Assembly (NCBI GenBank): GCA_009809945.1
Contig: WTPW01000185.1
Location: 495,900 to 559,899 of the forward strand
Length of the DNA: 64,000 bases
Reading direction: 5' to 3'
Origin: Gigaspora margarita
Taxonomy: Eukaryota > Glomeromycota > Glomeromycetes > Diversisporales > Gigasporaceae
The stretch's first letter is position 1. Each line of letters starts with the position of its first letter. Below the pieces are notes generated by a model. The model searched no databases, was not told where the DNA came from, and saw only the letters and a list, made by a program, of their open reading frames with translations. Below, piece by piece: positions 23,916-34,739 of the stretch. The position numbers and the translations under genes are program-made.

Positions 23916-24025
23916 ACCCGTTAGAATCTCTATCCGGGTATTATTAGTCTACCCGGGTCACCCGGGTAAATTATTATATATTTCAAGTAGCTATATAATA
24001 ATAATTTCTACCCGGGTCCAATATA
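23916..24025. repeat. CCCGGGT-rich inverted repeat
   Basis: TACCCGGGT occurs four times in about 80 bp, with arms GGGTAAATTATTATATA and ATATAATAATAATTTCTACC on either side of CAAGTAGC. It looks like a small foldback element. GC-rich palindromes of similar style occur at 49805-50080 and 59290-59500. Confidence 0.5.
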
Positions 24026-24393
24026 TTCATGGTGTAACGTATAACGTGGCTGTAACTTACAAAGTAAATGATTTCTGCATTATTAATCTAACTAAAATGT
24101 GCAAACAAAAATGTACAAACTATTTCTTGGCAAAACTGTTTTCAGTAATTTTGAGCCTAATAAATGTTACGACACGGTGCATTTTTTAACCTAAATCATC
24201 ATTATCCGTTTTTTGAGATATCTCAATTTTATACATGTAAGATTGATGTCATTTTTTTATAATGATAATAATGCGGATATCATAATACATGACTAATTAT
24301 TTTGAATTTAAAAGAACGCTTCAAGCTCTTTAAGTCCCAAACACTATGATGATAATCATTTCCTATTTCCTTTGTAAATTCAATTAAATTCAA

Positions 24394-24496
24394 TTTATTT
24401 TTAACGTTAACGCTTACCGTTCCACAGGATCTCCTCATGCATCCTTATACAGAGATCTTGTGAAACGTGGTTTTAATGAATTTGCATTTACTGCCT
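24394..24496 (+). pseudogene. Possible orphan terminal exon
   Basis: An open stretch ends with residues SPHASLYRDLVKRGFNEFAF, then TA and a TAA stop at 24494-24496. Composition is unlike the random AT-rich frames nearby. A splice acceptor TTCCACAG lies just before GATCTCC at 24428. I see no matching upstream exon or start within the preceding kilobase, and I do not recognise the protein. It may be a fragment of a duplicated or decayed gene, or chance. Confidence 0.3.
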
Positions 24497-24953
24497 AATA
24501 CTGTACTATTAAGTTTAATTGGTTTAATTAGTTTTTAACGTATAAAAAATAAAATCGGTACCAGACTCATAATGTTTTAATAATATGTACGGTACGCACA
24601 GCCGCTGTACTCCGAAATTGACACATTTTATTGTACCTAATGACCCCTATAAAAAGTGTTTGTTCTAAAATTGCTAGGAATTGTTCGTAATGGAGTCGAT
24701 ATTCCAAACAGAGGTTATGTTTGTACGTGATGTAAAAATAGAAAATATTTAATTAAAATATACGGAGCGGTGTCTATTTTCCGAACAAAGATTCGGATAA
24801 TTTCGAACAATTTTAAGTGATTTTTTTTAAAGGGAGCTAATTGCATTAGAAATTAACCCAAATTATTATTTAATTGAAAAATAATACGTATCAATTAGAA
24901 TTGATAATTTTGTGATCAACGCAGAATACGCCAATCGAACATATACACTGTTA

Positions 24954-25095
24954 CAGTGATGGTAAATGACCTTCAAATGACCTTCAAATGACCTCAAATG
25001 ACCTCAAATGACCTCAATTTTATTATGAATTTTAGTCTGAAATGACCTAGGTCATTTGAAAAAAAGGCAAATGACCAGGTCATTTACCATCACTG
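24954..25095. mobile_element. hAT-type MITE, 142 bp (CAGTGATGG family)
   Basis: TIRs CAGTGATGGTAAATGACC and complement CAGTGATGGTAAATGACCTG; perfect 8-bp TSD CACTGTTA (24946-24953, 25096-25103). Contains a short AAATGACCTC tandem. Second copy at 41094-41225. Confidence 0.9.
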
Positions 25096-25103
25096 CACTG
25101 TTA

Positions 25104-26480
25104 TGAAAATTTTATTACAATTACTGTCAAGTAGTCACTCAGACTGCCGTTTTGTCAACCTTTTCTAATAAACTTCACTCGTTGGCAATATGATGACTGA
25201 CATATCGTACAGGTACTACCACTTAATACGTTCACACAGATAACAGTTTATTTACTTAGAAAATCACAGGTTCGCAGTCACAAAGTTATTGCAGGTCGTA
25301 AGTTAGGCACTCCCCCTTAGGATCGATGCCTTATATATTGATTACTAATACATTTCCGTCGCTGATTATTACAGACTTTCTTATCGATCATGTATCATTA
25401 CTTTAACTTCTAATGAACCATGATCACTCGATCCTAAAATTGTGCATATCCGGTCATTAGTCACATGGGTGCCGCGTAGCACCGCAACAATTACTTATTA
25501 AGTTAGTATTTCTTTTGTAAATTCTTATTTTCTAATGAAAATGTAGTCAAAGTTTGATGCTCAAGAACAGAGTTCGAAACCTTAGATCAAAGTCTGAGAT
25601 CCAAGATCACAAATCTAAATACAACGTTTAAACTATTTAAACTAATAAAGGAGATATACCCTGCTTTCGCATAATAAATACCAAAATAAAGTAATAACGT
25701 ACTTTATCCTTTCTTTACTTACCACTCAACTGCCTTCCTTAATAAGGCCAGATCAATTTGATTCTTGGTTTAACATAATCCCCCTTCACATCATATTAAT
25801 CAATCAAATTGCAATATTATATTTGTATTTTTTTTACTTTGTGTTTTTTTTTTTATGCCTTTCTTACTCTTACGAACTATTTTATGTTATGTTAAACGAA
25901 AACCAATTGGAATGGCCTAATAATTATCATTACATCAAAATCCATAATTAGCCTTCGTCCCGAGTAACTTATGCCAAATCAAATATAACTTTCATGTATA
26001 GTAACTCTCCAGATGTTTGGCGAAGAACGTGCGACATATACATATGGTCGAAACTATTTCGGCATAATTTCGACTTATGTCAAAACTATTATGATTTATG
26101 ATGTAATTAGTTTCAAATAAACCAAAATAATTTGGCTTTATGTATAGCGCAGGTATTCTAAAAACCTAAATTAATTATATAGGAAAATGTTAACTAACTC
26201 ATTGGAGATAATCTAATATGTCATTCTCATAGCAGCTAATTTTAGTATGCATAGAATAATTGCTATTAAGTACATATTATCCTTGGCATATTATTTCTAT
26301 GCAAGGTTCTAGACCCTCATTTTATTGAGAATGTCAGTGCTACCAGTTGATGCATTGCCTCTATATAGAGATATTTAAGTTTAAAAATTTTCTGCAACGA
26401 ATGCACATATGTATGTACAAATTATCCAGGTGATTCAATTATATGAATATATTGCAGGTAATCGTTAACAATTTTAGTAA
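25104..26480. other. Single-copy-looking intergenic DNA
   Basis: CpGs are present and no terminal repeats are seen. A small hairpin GGTGCCGCGTAGCACC lies near 25468. No coding frame or RNA gene was recognised. Confidence 0.45.
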
Positions 26481-26486
26481 CTTGGA

Positions 26487-26935
26487 GTGATAATAGATCA
26501 CGTGATCGAAAAAAGAAGCGGCCACACAGCCACAACCGCAGCCCAAATGCCCATGCATGTGAAAATTAAACGATGCGGGAAAAATCTATGCAGGCATGAT
26601 TACATGTCAGAGCGTATGCACCGGCGTAATTCAAACAAGAACCGAAACGGGCTTGGAAGCTGTCAAGTAAGTATAAGAACAAATGGCGGGCATAATTTAT
26701 CCGGTAGCACCAAAGTTGAGAAAATTCTTTCTCCTCACCCAACCACGCCCAGTTAAGGAACACGTGATTCTATTATTTCTTCGCCCAGCCGGCTCGCTGC
26801 GGCGAGCGGGAAACCACCGGCTGTTCCCACGGCGACCCCAGTGCAATCACGATTGCTACTTTCGCGGGTGGTCATTGCTGTTCCGGCCAATCCGGCTGCT
26901 CTTGTATTCAGCTAACTTTCAATAAAAAATCAACC
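26487..26935. promoter_or_regulatory. GC-rich promoter-like block with E-boxes and a CCAAT box
   Basis: This is the most GC-rich stretch of the window. It contains GATCACGTGATC (26496-26507) and AACACGTGATTC (about 26759), both CACGTG sites of the type bound by bHLH factors, and CCGGCCAATCCGG (about 26883) with a CCAAT core. CAAGTAAGT at about 26662 would fit a splice donor. Frames open across it (for example 26487-26756) have no protein-like features. It resembles the upstream or 5'UTR region of a housekeeping gene, but no coding sequence follows on either side in this window. Confidence 0.4.
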
Positions 26936-27390
26936 CGGCCTAAATTACTGCCAGCATGATCCAAAATAAAGTACAAATAATGTGTAACGTGATTCATTTC
27001 GTGACTTTTATATAACATTATGTGCCGTATAATGCACCGTCCCGTATATGCTTAACATTTTCTTTTATTAAAATTTCTGTGCTCTCATACGTATTATACT
27101 TAAATTACCATCACTAAGTTATTTTTACATAAAGCTATGTAGAAATTTTATGTAAATTATATTTCAAAATTATACATAGGTCTATAAACCCAATGTAGAC
27201 TTACATAGATATAATTTATACTGTACATAAATATAATTGTAAATAATAATTATTTAACAGTTATGTAACGAAAATTTAAAATATAAAAATGTGTTAAGTA
27301 GCCAAATAAGCAAAATGTTAAAATGAAAATAAATTATAATTAAAGTTAGGTTAGAATTAGATTTAGGGTGGGGTTAAGGTAAAATTAGGC
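26936..27390. other. AT-rich intergenic DNA
   Basis: No gene was seen. A TTAGGTTAGAATTAGATTTAGGG-like degenerate stretch (27340-27370) is followed by a MITE. Confidence 0.4.
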
Positions 27391-27622
27391 GGATTCGGTG
27401 TTTTACATTACCCCCCCTCAGAGTCCCCCCCTCTCCCTCATAGTAAAAAAAATTTAGATAAATATATATAGGGCTTCGGGATATTTCGGAAAAATTTTAC
27501 AGTCACGGAACAATTCGGAAAAAAAAATTTTCGAAAAAAAAATTTTTTTAAAATTTTACTATGTGAACCACCCTCTCCTCCCTCCTCTGGAGGGGGGGGG
27601 GGTAATGTAAAACACCGAATCC
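27391..27622. mobile_element. MITE with 27-bp TIRs ending in C/G runs, 232 bp
   Basis: Left GGATTCGGTGTTTTACATTA followed by CCCCCCC; right complement identical over 20 bases after a run of G. CpGs are retained. Flanks AATTAGGC and AGTTGGTC match at 5 of 8, so the TSD is uncertain. Superfamily unknown. Confidence 0.75.
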
Positions 27623-27810
27623 AGTTGGTCTCGCCTTACAAGAGAAGCATTTTTAATTAAAAGTACAACCCTAGTAAAATTTTGAGATATTGACTATTTC
27701 TTTCCTTAAAATTTATATAAAAATTTTTTTAAATTTTATAATATACAAAGGTTACATAATTATATATATATAATTTATTAATATATAACATTTATATAAA
27801 AATTTTTATA

Positions 27811-28990
27811 GAGGGTGTGGTGACTTAGAGAAGTTATCAGGTTGTCACCCCCAAGTGGCAGGTCAAAAGTTTGAATCCCATTGGCGATGCTTTGGAAAAT
27901 AGACCTGTGTTTTGGTAACTGTGACTCATCAATTAGTTGGGTGCATAATCTGTAATCCTGGTCTACTATCTTAAATAGGAGCTTTCAGGTGCATGTGTAA
28001 CTATTACACAGACAAATCCAGAAAACATGAGTAACAGAAACATGTTTGCAAGTCCTGAGTTAGAAAGTACAGTCAGACCTCTCTATAGTCACACCCCATA
28101 TAGTCACACCTCTATATAAGCACCCAATATTGTGCAACAGACTTAAATATAGTAAAAAAACCTCCTTATAGTCACAAATCACCTATAATCACTATCACAA
28201 AAAAATTTTGATTTTTTTTATCAATTTAATTAATAAAAACCCTCTTTATAGTCACCAATTTTACCAAATATGGATTAAATAATATGATTGGCCGATATTC
28301 ATATTTATGTTTATTTAAAATATTCTATTAAAAATTCTTAAAGGTTTGACAGCAAATAACTTTTGATGCAGCGGTCCGATTTAAATAAAACAACTACCAA
28401 AATGTTCGTTTCGATAAGACGATTCTAATGAGCTCAAAATCGTTAAAATCCAATCACAGGCTCCTGTGATCGTTAAGGATTTATGTCACTTCACATGTTT
28501 AAGAATTGATTAAATTTAAATATCTAGCCAAAAAATCCTTAATGATCTTAGCATTTTGTAACTAGATTTGACAATTTTATACTCTTTAGAAAACACTGGT
28601 AGTTATTTTATCCAAATTGGGCCACTGGATCAAAGTTATTCACTATCAAATATTTTGAATTTTTTAATAGTATTTCTAAATATGCGCAAATATATTGCTA
28701 ATTGACCTTTGGTCATGTGACTATAACAAAGTATTTTATTTATAGTCACACCTCTATACAATCACCAAAATAGGGCGTGACCAACTTGTGATTATAGAGA
28801 GGTCTGACTGTAGTGAAGATCTTTGACAGCACTACCAAAACTTATAAGGGCAGTGTTATTCTATATCCACTTCTTTAAAGATAGTAGGTAACTAGAGTGA
28901 CCTTAAACAGTGAACACTTTGTGTAACCTTAGTTGTCACTGTGATTTATCCAAGTCAGAAGGCATTTTAACAAAACTTAACAAAGAAGAT
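27811..28990 (+). mobile_element. tRNA-headed SINE (type 1), split by a pogo-type MITE
   Basis: The head GGGTGTGGTGACTTAGAGAA and box-B-like GTTTGAATCCC (about 27878) match other type-1 copies. The body resumes after the nested MITE with GATCTTTGACAGCACTACC, matching GATCTCTGACGGTACTAC of the 30.4-kb copy. The 3' half is diverged and I cannot fix its end or find a TSD. Confidence 0.7.
28070..28810. mobile_element. pogo-type MITE, 741 bp, nested in a SINE
   Basis: TIRs CAGTCAGACCTCTCTATAGT and complement CAGTCAGACCTCTCTATAAT; TA on both sides (28068-28069, 28811-28812). The interior has repeated ATAGTCACACC motifs and no transposase. Confidence 0.9.
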
Positions 28991-29239
28991 TTAAGACAAT
29001 TTGCAATTACAAAAGAGGCAACAATTAAATGTATATAAGAATACTAATAACTATTTAATTTTGGTAGTAAATAATTGTAGTTTATTATTGAAAGAGTATG
29101 AAGACTCGATGTTGAACTTGGATCCACAAGTGCTACTTTTATATATTTTGATTTTTCACAAATGTAATAAACTATATCTATTATATGTGCAATATATGCT
29201 ATATCTTCTACTAATAAAATATATAATATACATATAATA

Positions 29240-31589
29240 TACAAGTGTTTGTAGGGTGCCACTGGTGCCCTTTACAATACAAAGTGCCCATAATGAACAA
29301 AGCTTGATTTTTTAAAATTCTGTTACAGTACTTACTATTTCAATGGATAATACATTAATATCATGAATTATTGTTAAAAATTCTCATATAAAACTTGTAT
29401 GCCATTCTAATAATCACAATACAGAGTTAGGGTTAAATAGTTTGCATTGGAATTATTATGGTTTCTATCTTATATTACTGTTATAAACCTTACTATTCTG
29501 GTGATACACAGTATGTGACACTAATGCATTAACATTATCCACATCTCAGTTAATCTAACTTCAAAGATACAATGTGCCCATAACAAATAAACTTGATTTT
29601 TTTAAATTTGCTATAGAACTTACTATTTAGTAACACTGAAAAGGTAAATTATTTTGTATTAGAATTACTGTAATTTCTATTGTGAATTATTATAAACAAT
29701 TCTGTTACAAACCTATTTATATTTTAAGGTTAAGTTTGATCAAATTATTGTGGTTTCTATCATGAATTACTATTAAGAATTCTTATATAAAACTTGTGAG
29801 TTATTCTAATAATTACAATATGTGTTAGTGTTAAGTTAGTTTGCATTGGAATTATTATGGTTTCTATCATAATATTGTTATAAACCTTTTTGTTTTGGTG
29901 ATATACAGTGTGTGACTTGCTAACATATTAATGTTATCCACATACCAGTTAATCTAACTTCAAAGATACAAAGTGCCCATAACAAATAAAACTCAATTTT
30001 TTTAAATTTTGCTACAGAACTCACTATTTAGTAACAATAAAAAAATGAATTATTTTGTATTAGAATTACTGTAATTTCTATTATGAATTACTATAAAAAA
30101 TTTTGTTACAAATCTATTCACATTTAAGATTGAGTTTGATCAAATCATTGTAGTTTCCTTTATAAATTACTGTTAAAGATTCTTATATAAAACTTGTAAG
30201 CTATTCAAATAATCACAATACAGGGTTAGAGTTGAGTTAGTTCAGTTTGAAATTATTATAGTTTCTATTATGATATTGTTATAAACCTTTCTATTTTGGC
30301 AATATACAGCATGTGACTTATGAATGTATATTATTAATCTTAGCTAATCCAATTTCAAAGATACAACAAAATGCACATTATGAATAAAACTCAATTTTTA
30401 TGGGTGTAGCGATCTAGAAAAGTGGCCAGGTTGTCACCCCCAGGCGGCAGGTCGAAGGTTCAAATCCCACTGATGATGACAATGAAATTAGATCTGTGTT
30501 ACAGTAATTGTGGCTCATATCGGTTGGGTGAAAATACCTGTAACCTTGGTTCTACCATCTTGAATAGGAGCTCACAAGCGCAATGGTGTCGTTATACCGA
30601 AAAATCCAAGGAACTGAAAAAACAAAAACCCATTTGGGAAGTCCCAAGTAAGGAGGTAGATTGATGATCTCTGACGGTACTACTACAAATAAGGTCAGTG
30701 CCAGGATTAGAACGAATCTTACGAGGGCAAGGGAGGTACCTAGCGGTTCAGAGTGGCACCAGACTGCAAGTGTCAGTATAATGCAGATGCGTCAGTTACT
30801 GAAAATCCAGAGCCATTACAAAATGGGATGTGGTCGCCAATTGGTGCAGTTTGCTTGCAGGATAAAGTAGCCCTATAGGCCATACATTACTCATTTTCTA
30901 AAATGAAGGCTCGCATAGGTCAGAGAGTTTTGAATAGGCAACGCCTGTATTGGGTTGCAGGTATAGCAGCTAGTATAGAACCTTTGGGCGGACTACTTAA
31001 ATTAGGCACCAAAAGTGCACGTGTGGCTAGTTGTACTCTCATTTTGTATATAGATTATCCCTGTATTTGGGCATTATTTCAATTAATAAAGTAATACGAC
31101 GGTAAGCAAAGCCGCTATCTAAACTTAAAAAAAAAATAAAAATAAAAAATAAAAAAATAAAACTCAATTTTTTTAAAAAAAAGCAAATTGATTAATAGCT
31201 GATTTATTATTAAATTATTTAAAGAAAAAAATTCAATTGACTTCGTTATATCCAAAAAGCTGTAATCAGAACATGGAAAAATTATGATGAAATATTAAAA
31301 CTGCACCTAGCATAATTAATGTATAACAGATTCATCATTTATTCATAATTGATCAAATTATTCTCATGAACACATACCCTTAAAATTTATTTACATACTT
31401 ACATTTACCAAGCAAGCAATTAAATATGATACTTTATGACATAAGGGCCATTAATGCTAATGACATATATTTGATATAATCAATATTGTGAATTTTTCAT
31501 AATATGTAATCTAGAACATTTATGCTATCTAATTTTCATAGTGCAAAATGATTGGTAAAAATGAACAGGACACTTGCAATGAGATGATA
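29240..31589. repeat. Large dispersed repeat, copy B
   Basis: Tandem units begin near 29273, 29568, 29965 and 30359 at the motif GATACAAAGTGCCCATAA; the complete ones are about 395 bp. After them, 31170-31589 aligns with 15925-18790 of copy A minus its insertions. A SINE sits at 30400-31155. No protein was recognised; frames at 29001-29262 are accidental. Confidence 0.75.
30400..31155 (+). mobile_element. tRNA-headed SINE (type 1), about 756 bp, young
   Basis: Perfect 17-bp TSD AATAAAACTCAATTTTT (30383-30399, 31156-31172). The head at 30401-30475 has GGCGGCAGGTCGAAGGTTCA with box B GGTTCAAATCC. The 3' tail has TTGGGCGGACTACTTAAATT and an A-rich AAATAAAAATAAAAA end. Three open frames within it are accidental. 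Confidence 0.9.
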
Positions 31590-31908
31590 CTGTATATTGC
31601 TGAAAATAAGCTACCTCCGAAAATAAGCTACCCCCCTGATTTTTTTCAAAAATCTTAAAAAAACCATTAGCAGTTGCTACATATAAAAGTATAAATTTTA
31701 CTAAGTAAACCTCAAAAGTGCTATTAAATAAACTTGTTCAGCGCATCAAAATACATACAAAGTAAAAATTTAGTGTCATTTGGACAACTTTTTATTAGTA
31801 CGTTTTTCAATTTTTTCAAAAAACTCAATGTTTTGAAAATAAGCTACCCCACGTTTTTTCATGTAATTTTTTGGCCAAAAAAGGTAGCTTATTTTCGGAC
31901 ACATATGG
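31590..31908. mobile_element. Tc1/mariner-type MITE, 319 bp (AAATAAGCTACC family)
   Basis: Ends CTGTATATTGCTGAAAATAA and complement CCATATGTGTCCGAAAATAA; TA on both sides (31588-31589, 31909-31910). Shares AAATAAGCTACC subterminal repeats with members at 47.3, 60.9 and 61.7 kb. Confidence 0.8.
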
Positions 31909-31910
31909 TA

Positions 31911-32334
31911 ATTTTATTATTAGGAGATATAATAGAAATATAATATATAAAATAAATAATATATGTATAATAAATGAAATATATATAGCTAAAAAGGATT
32001 TCCTACTGAAATATAGAAGTGAAGAAATGGACAAGAACAGATGAAGTAAACTAGCAAAGGAATTATACATGCTAGTGTAAGAGAGCTCTTAAAAAAAAAG
32101 AAATGTTCAAAAGCAGAATTGACAAAATGTTGCTACATTTTATACAAGAGTGGCTTCAATTCTTCCAGGATGAAGTATGGAACTACTGCTGCAAATTGGT
32201 TTCAAAATAAGAGAAGAAAGCAGGTGTACAAAAAAAAAGGAAATGTGAAAAAAAAGAATCAACAAAAAGAGCAAGAAGAAGCTAGAAAGGAAAGAGAAGG
32301 CCATAGCAAAAAGTAGAGAAAATAGTATTCACAA
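31911..32334. other. No gene recognised
   Basis: A lysine-rich frame at 32119-32316 is a purine-rich low-complexity stretch without protein features. Confidence 0.4.
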
Positions 32335-32352
32335 AAAGAATGAAAAAAGTTT

Positions 32353-32864
32353 TTTTTTTTTTTTTTTTTTTTTTGTTGTTAAGGTGAGGTTTTGTCTCTA
32401 TCTTTATTGATAATTTGTATGAGATTCCTCAAAGGGTTTCTCAGAAATACAATTAATATTACTGTATACAAACTATATTACAAGAGTTGAAACTCAGACT
32501 ATAGACAGATATACTATCTAATTTATCTGCAACCTAAACCTATTAGAGTGGTTAAAACTCACCTAGATTTGAATATGAAGTATAGAGTTAGTATTTGTGC
32601 TGTATTTGATCCATTGATAGGACCATATATCAATTTTTTTAAGAGCACGTCCGAGAGGTGGACATGAATTAGTATCTGTATCATGTAATTGATCAGGGAG
32701 ACCACATCTACAACTGTAGGTATAGTTAAGTCTAGTACGGTTTGGTGATAGGGAATAAGAATTTGAAGGAATAGTAGATGAAGTTGGTATAGATAAAGTA
32801 TTAAGTGCTAAAGTGGAGCGTTGAGAGTTTTTCCATTGTGAAAGTGCAGTACAATATGGTTTCC
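32353..32864 (-). mobile_element. 5'-truncated LINE 3' end, recent insertion
   Basis: Perfect 18-bp TSD AAAGAATGAAAAAAGTTT (32335-32352, 32865-32882). The minus strand ends in a polyA tail (24-odd T on plus) with AATAAA about 30 bp before it. These are hallmarks of target-primed reverse transcription and 5' truncation. Confidence 0.85.
32563..32862 (-). pseudogene. C-terminal fragment of a retroelement (or retrocopied) protein
   Basis: One hundred codons are open from the 5' truncation point to a TAG at 32563-32565, with no stop or frameshift. Features seen: KPYCTALSQWKNSQRSTL at the start, a Ser/Thr/Pro-rich middle, then YTYSCRCGLPDQ, TNSCPPLGRALKKIDIW and YQWIKYSTN. Cys residues might bind metal, but the spacing is not a standard knuckle. 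The polyA tail and TSD show it was retrotransposed. I assign it to a LINE by context; a processed pseudogene of a host gene is the alternative. It lacks an ATG. Confidence 0.55.
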
Positions 32865-33108
32865 AAAGAATGAAAAAAGTTTCAAAATTGTTACTAAAGA
32901 AACTTTTATATAGCTAATAGAGGGAGTTCCATCCCCTTGGTACAGAAAATAACAACAGTCATAATAGGCTACAAGTTCTTGCTGATGAAATATACTTTCT
33001 ACAAATCTTAACGAAGGTGGAGGAAAGGTATTAAGATAAAATCTTGCTATAGCAGATCACATATAGGTGTCCATTGTGATAACCAGATGGGTCATACTTT
33101 AGATACCA

Positions 33109-33320
33109 TATCCTATCATGAATAAGCACCCCCTTTTATGAAATTTCAAACTCAACTTTCTTGATAACTATCTTATCAAACTTAATAATAAATTTTTTAT
33201 TTAAATTTTATAGATCTATAAAATTTAAATAAAAAAAATTTTTATCAAGTTTGATAAGATAGTTATAAAGAACGTTGAGTTTGAAATATTAAAAAAGGGG
33301 TGCTTATTCATAATAGAATA
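33109..33320. mobile_element. Foldback MITE, about 212 bp
   Basis: Arms TATCCTATCATGAATAAGCA and complement TATTCTATTATGAATAAGCA continue as inverted repeats (ACTATCTTATCAAACTT) almost to a centre at ATTTTATAGATCTATAAAAT. Nearly the whole element is one palindrome. TSD not resolved. Confidence 0.75.
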
Positions 33321-33704
33321 CAGTAGTAGCTTCAAATAAAAGTAGCATAAATTGTATAATACAAATATGATAAATAAAGTTATAGCATAATAGCTGAATT
33401 TTAAAAAAATTAAAAAATAAAATATATAATAAATATGCTATAAAGATGACATGTATTATAAATGCTATATACACACTTTTTTATGCAGTAGATCGCCTAG
33501 CCAATCAGATTGCAGATCCTATACTTGATTGCTAATTGGTTCTGATCTCATTACCCAGTAGTTATGTTTGGATAATTTATAGCTTATTAGAACTGTCTCA
33601 ATGAGCTAAATCAAATAATAGTTGTTTTATCAAATTCCAATTACTAGATCTCAAGTCATGCCCATTTTTTGTGTATTTTCATAGGTTAATAGCAGTATAA
33701 GGAA

Positions 33705-34133
33705 ACTGTAGCAGTTTAGAATAATCTCTGACTGCAAGTATTGGTTAATGCCATGGTATCCAGTTTCTGAAAACCACTTTGGTATAGGATTGGGACACAT
33801 ACCTTGGTTTGCTGCCCATCTCTACAAGGATAAAATAGCTCTAAGGCTAGTAGAATATTGAGAATAACCCCAAAAGATATAATATATTTGGTTAATAGGT
33901 AACTATTAATAGGTAAAGCATGGATCAAAGTGGTTTAAATAAGCAGGTACTGTAGTTGTCTGCAGGTATGTAGCTAGTATAGAACCTTTAGGCAGACTAC
34001 TTAATTAGGCACCAAAAGTGCACATGTAGCTAGTTGTACACTTATCAATGTAACAAATATTATAAATATTCAATAAATCTTATGACCAAAGTAGACAGCC
34101 ATTAAATTTTAAACAAAAAATAAAAAAATAAAA
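33705..34133 (+). mobile_element. SINE 3' half (type-1 tail), truncated
   Basis: Starts at AGTTTAGAATAATCTCTGAC, corresponding to the middle of the 30.4-kb SINE, and continues through GTAGCTAGTATAGAACCTTT and GGCAGACTACTTAATTAGGC to an A-rich tail. It lacks the tRNA head. Confidence 0.75.
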
Positions 34134-34739
34134 TTTTTATATAAACTTTATAATGTATATAAAGTTATATAGTACAAGACAGTAAAAGCATCCAATTTTT
34201 TTATAGGTGCCAAATTTGAGAATGCTATAACAATTCTGATTGGCTAATTTTGTGTAACAAAATTATGATTGGTTAAAATTTATAAATTTAATTTTTTTTA
34301 TATAGTAAGTGCCAAAATTTGGTTTTTACATATAAACAATATAAACTTAAAGCCTTAATAACTTTTTAATATTATAAGAAAAATAAAAATCTATTCCTAC
34401 AGAATTGTAGTTTAGACTAAAAGCAACAAATCTATAAGACAGAATTTTTTAAATAATTTGTTTTTAAGTTATAAGCATTTTTATATTTTATATATAAATG
34501 AGTAGATAGTTTTTGCTATTAGGTACTGCATAATTATATATATAAAATTTATTAATATATAACATTTTATAAAATTTGAATATAAATTTTACAATTCATA
34601 AAAGCTATTAATTATAATATATAAAATTTTATTAATATATAAAATTTATGTAAAAAATTTATTTAGATATTTATAGCATATAAAAATTACTTAATTATAA
34701 TACATAATATTTATATAAGTTTTTTTATAAATTATTTTT
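34134..34739. other. AT-rich DNA, no gene
   Basis: Two CTGATTGGCTAA / ATGATTGGTTAA segments in 34225-34285 resemble internal motifs of other MITEs (48470-48520). Nothing else is supportable. Confidence 0.4.

Noticed and set aside
26487-26925. Overlapping open frames on both strands in the GC-rich block
   Set aside because: No protein-like composition or domain; open frames are expected by chance in a GC-rich stretch with few stop codons.
29001-29262. Overlapping frames on both strands
   Set aside because: Low-complexity Tyr/Ile/Leu composition and no start context; lies between two repeats.
30422-31094. Three consecutive open frames that look like small genes
   Set aside because: They lie wholly inside a SINE with a 17-bp TSD, tRNA-like head and A-rich tail; the frames are by-products of its higher GC content.
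32119-32316. Lysine/glutamine-rich frame resembling a basic protein
   Set aside because: Purine-rich simple sequence; no fold or motif.
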